Shown here: one piece after another, positions 63,433 through 64,000 of the stretch
Numbering within the stretch: the first letter of the stretch is position 1
Layout: each line of letters opens with the position of its first letter
Assembly (NCBI RefSeq): GCF_031884435.1
Contig: NZ_CP134779.1
Location: forward strand, 4,030,001 to 4,094,000
Source: Bosea sp. 685
GTDB taxonomy: Bacteria; Pseudomonadota; Alphaproteobacteria; Rhizobiales; Beijerinckiaceae
DNA length: 64,000 nt
Direction of reading: 5' to 3'
The notes under the pieces: generated by a model
What the model was told of the DNA's origin: nothing
Database searches by the model: none
What the model saw: only the letters and a program-made list of their open reading frames with translations
Made by a program: the position numbers and the translations under genes

Positions 63433-64000
63433 TCACTTGACGGCTGTCGCGAGGTCCCTGAGCGCAAGCAATGCAGCATCGCGCACCGAGCGGTAATCAT
63501 GGGTCCCCTGGGTGGGGATGAAGATGGCGTTCTTGCCTGCAGCCTTCAGCGCCTCGACATAGCGTTCGGCCAGTTGCGGGCTGGCCGTCTCGTCGTCGCG
63601 CCCGGTGATCGCGACCAGCCTCGTCGCAGGCCGCACGCTCCCGATGAGATCGATGGGCGACAGGCTGCGCTGCCATTGCGGCCGCCAGCGGCGGATGTCG
63701 CAGGGGCATGACACCAGAACGGCGCCGCCGATGAGGCCGGGCCGAAGCGCAATCACATTGGCCAAAATCGCGGCGCCGCCGGAATGGCCGAGCCCGATCA
63801 CCGTCCTTGCCCCGAACCGCTCTTTCACTTGCGCGATCGCCTCGGTGACCGTCCCGACGACGTCCTGGGTATAGCAATCGCGCCGCCCGCAATCGGAACC
63901 TTCGCTCACCCGCGAATGCCGGTCGAAATATCCAGGCCTGATCAGGACGACGGCGCTCGCACCTGGAACATCCGCGACGAAACGCTGCGCCGAGCTCAGC
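63433..64000 (-). CDS. Alpha/beta hydrolase, 5' part outside window
   Basis: About 189 C-terminal residues are visible. The nucleophile elbow is GLGHSGGAA, with GAVLVSCPCD and ITGRDDETASPQLAERYVEAL (acid) and GTHDYRSVRDAA (His). This is the dienelactone-hydrolase/prolyl-oligopeptidase-like esterase fold. The frame stays open to the edge with SSAQRFVADVPGASAVVLI. Confidence 0.82.
   Translation of the reverse strand, partial: LSSAQRFVADVPGASAVVLIRPGYFDRHSRVSEGSDCGRRDCYTQDVVGTVTEAIAQVKERFGARTVIGLGHSGGAAILANVIALRPGLIGGAVLVSCPCDIRRWRPQWQRSLSPIDLIGSVRPATRLVAITGRDDETASPQLAERYVEALKAAGKNAIFIPTQGTHDYRSVRDAALLALRDLATAVK

Overview
The window is high-GC DNA with dense overlapping operons, several LysR regulators, Opp/Dpp-type ABC transporters, a tripartite tricarboxylate transporter and many intergenic palindromic repeats of the kind common in Hyphomicrobiales (Rhizobiales). 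A Bosea-like alphaproteobacterium is my best guess; this is inference from gene style, not from a marker gene. No rRNA, tRNA or CRISPR array was seen.

Layout. 1-5610: a minus-strand operon (2Fe-2S subunit, remnant of an HcnB-like subunit, FAD oxidase, hydantoinase A and B) with a divergent LysR. 6196-14540: LysR, periplasmic binding protein, two nucleoside hydrolases and a complete Dpp-like permease/ATPase set, probably one nucleoside-scavenging operon. 14541-17883: repeats, a frameshifted membrane-anchored protein with a truncated partner, a copied ABC-ATPase tail and a membrane protein. 18041-19190: an IS110 element sitting in a REP palindrome. 19432-21328: LysR and PhzF. 21634-30054: a type I secretion system with an RTX metalloprotease-like substrate, a small exported protein that may inhibit it, and a second RTX-type gene cut short by a RAYT/IS200-like element. 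The 24.8-30.5 kb part is clearly AT-richer than its surroundings and looks acquired. A second RAYT element lies at 30975-31697.

32188-38592: soluble FtsK-type translocase, SDR, an L,D-transpeptidase homologue lacking its catalytic His, and a divergent MarR/cupin pair with twin operators. 38651-49116: a second Dpp-type transporter (two permeases and a binding protein, no ATPase nearby) interleaved with two acyl-CoA ligases, an enoyl-CoA hydratase and an IclR regulator; a shared palindrome before three of these genes suggests one regulon. 49233-51521: GST/SRPBCC/ArsR operon and a VapBC-type toxin-antitoxin pair. 51548-55997: a small phage-like module with a replication-initiation-like protein, an S24 repressor with regularly spaced operators at two promoters, and HicB/HicA. 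56099-64000: photolyase (frameshifted), RidA, lytic transglycosylase, L,D-transpeptidase, TctAB, an exported protein and a partial alpha/beta hydrolase.

Four genes carry single-base frame breaks (near 6252, 15664, 34633 and 57693), all at short homopolymers or GC runs, so assembly error must be excluded before calling them pseudogenes. The most unusual non-coding feature is a modular repeat in which the loop of a simple hairpin is replaced by two further hairpins.
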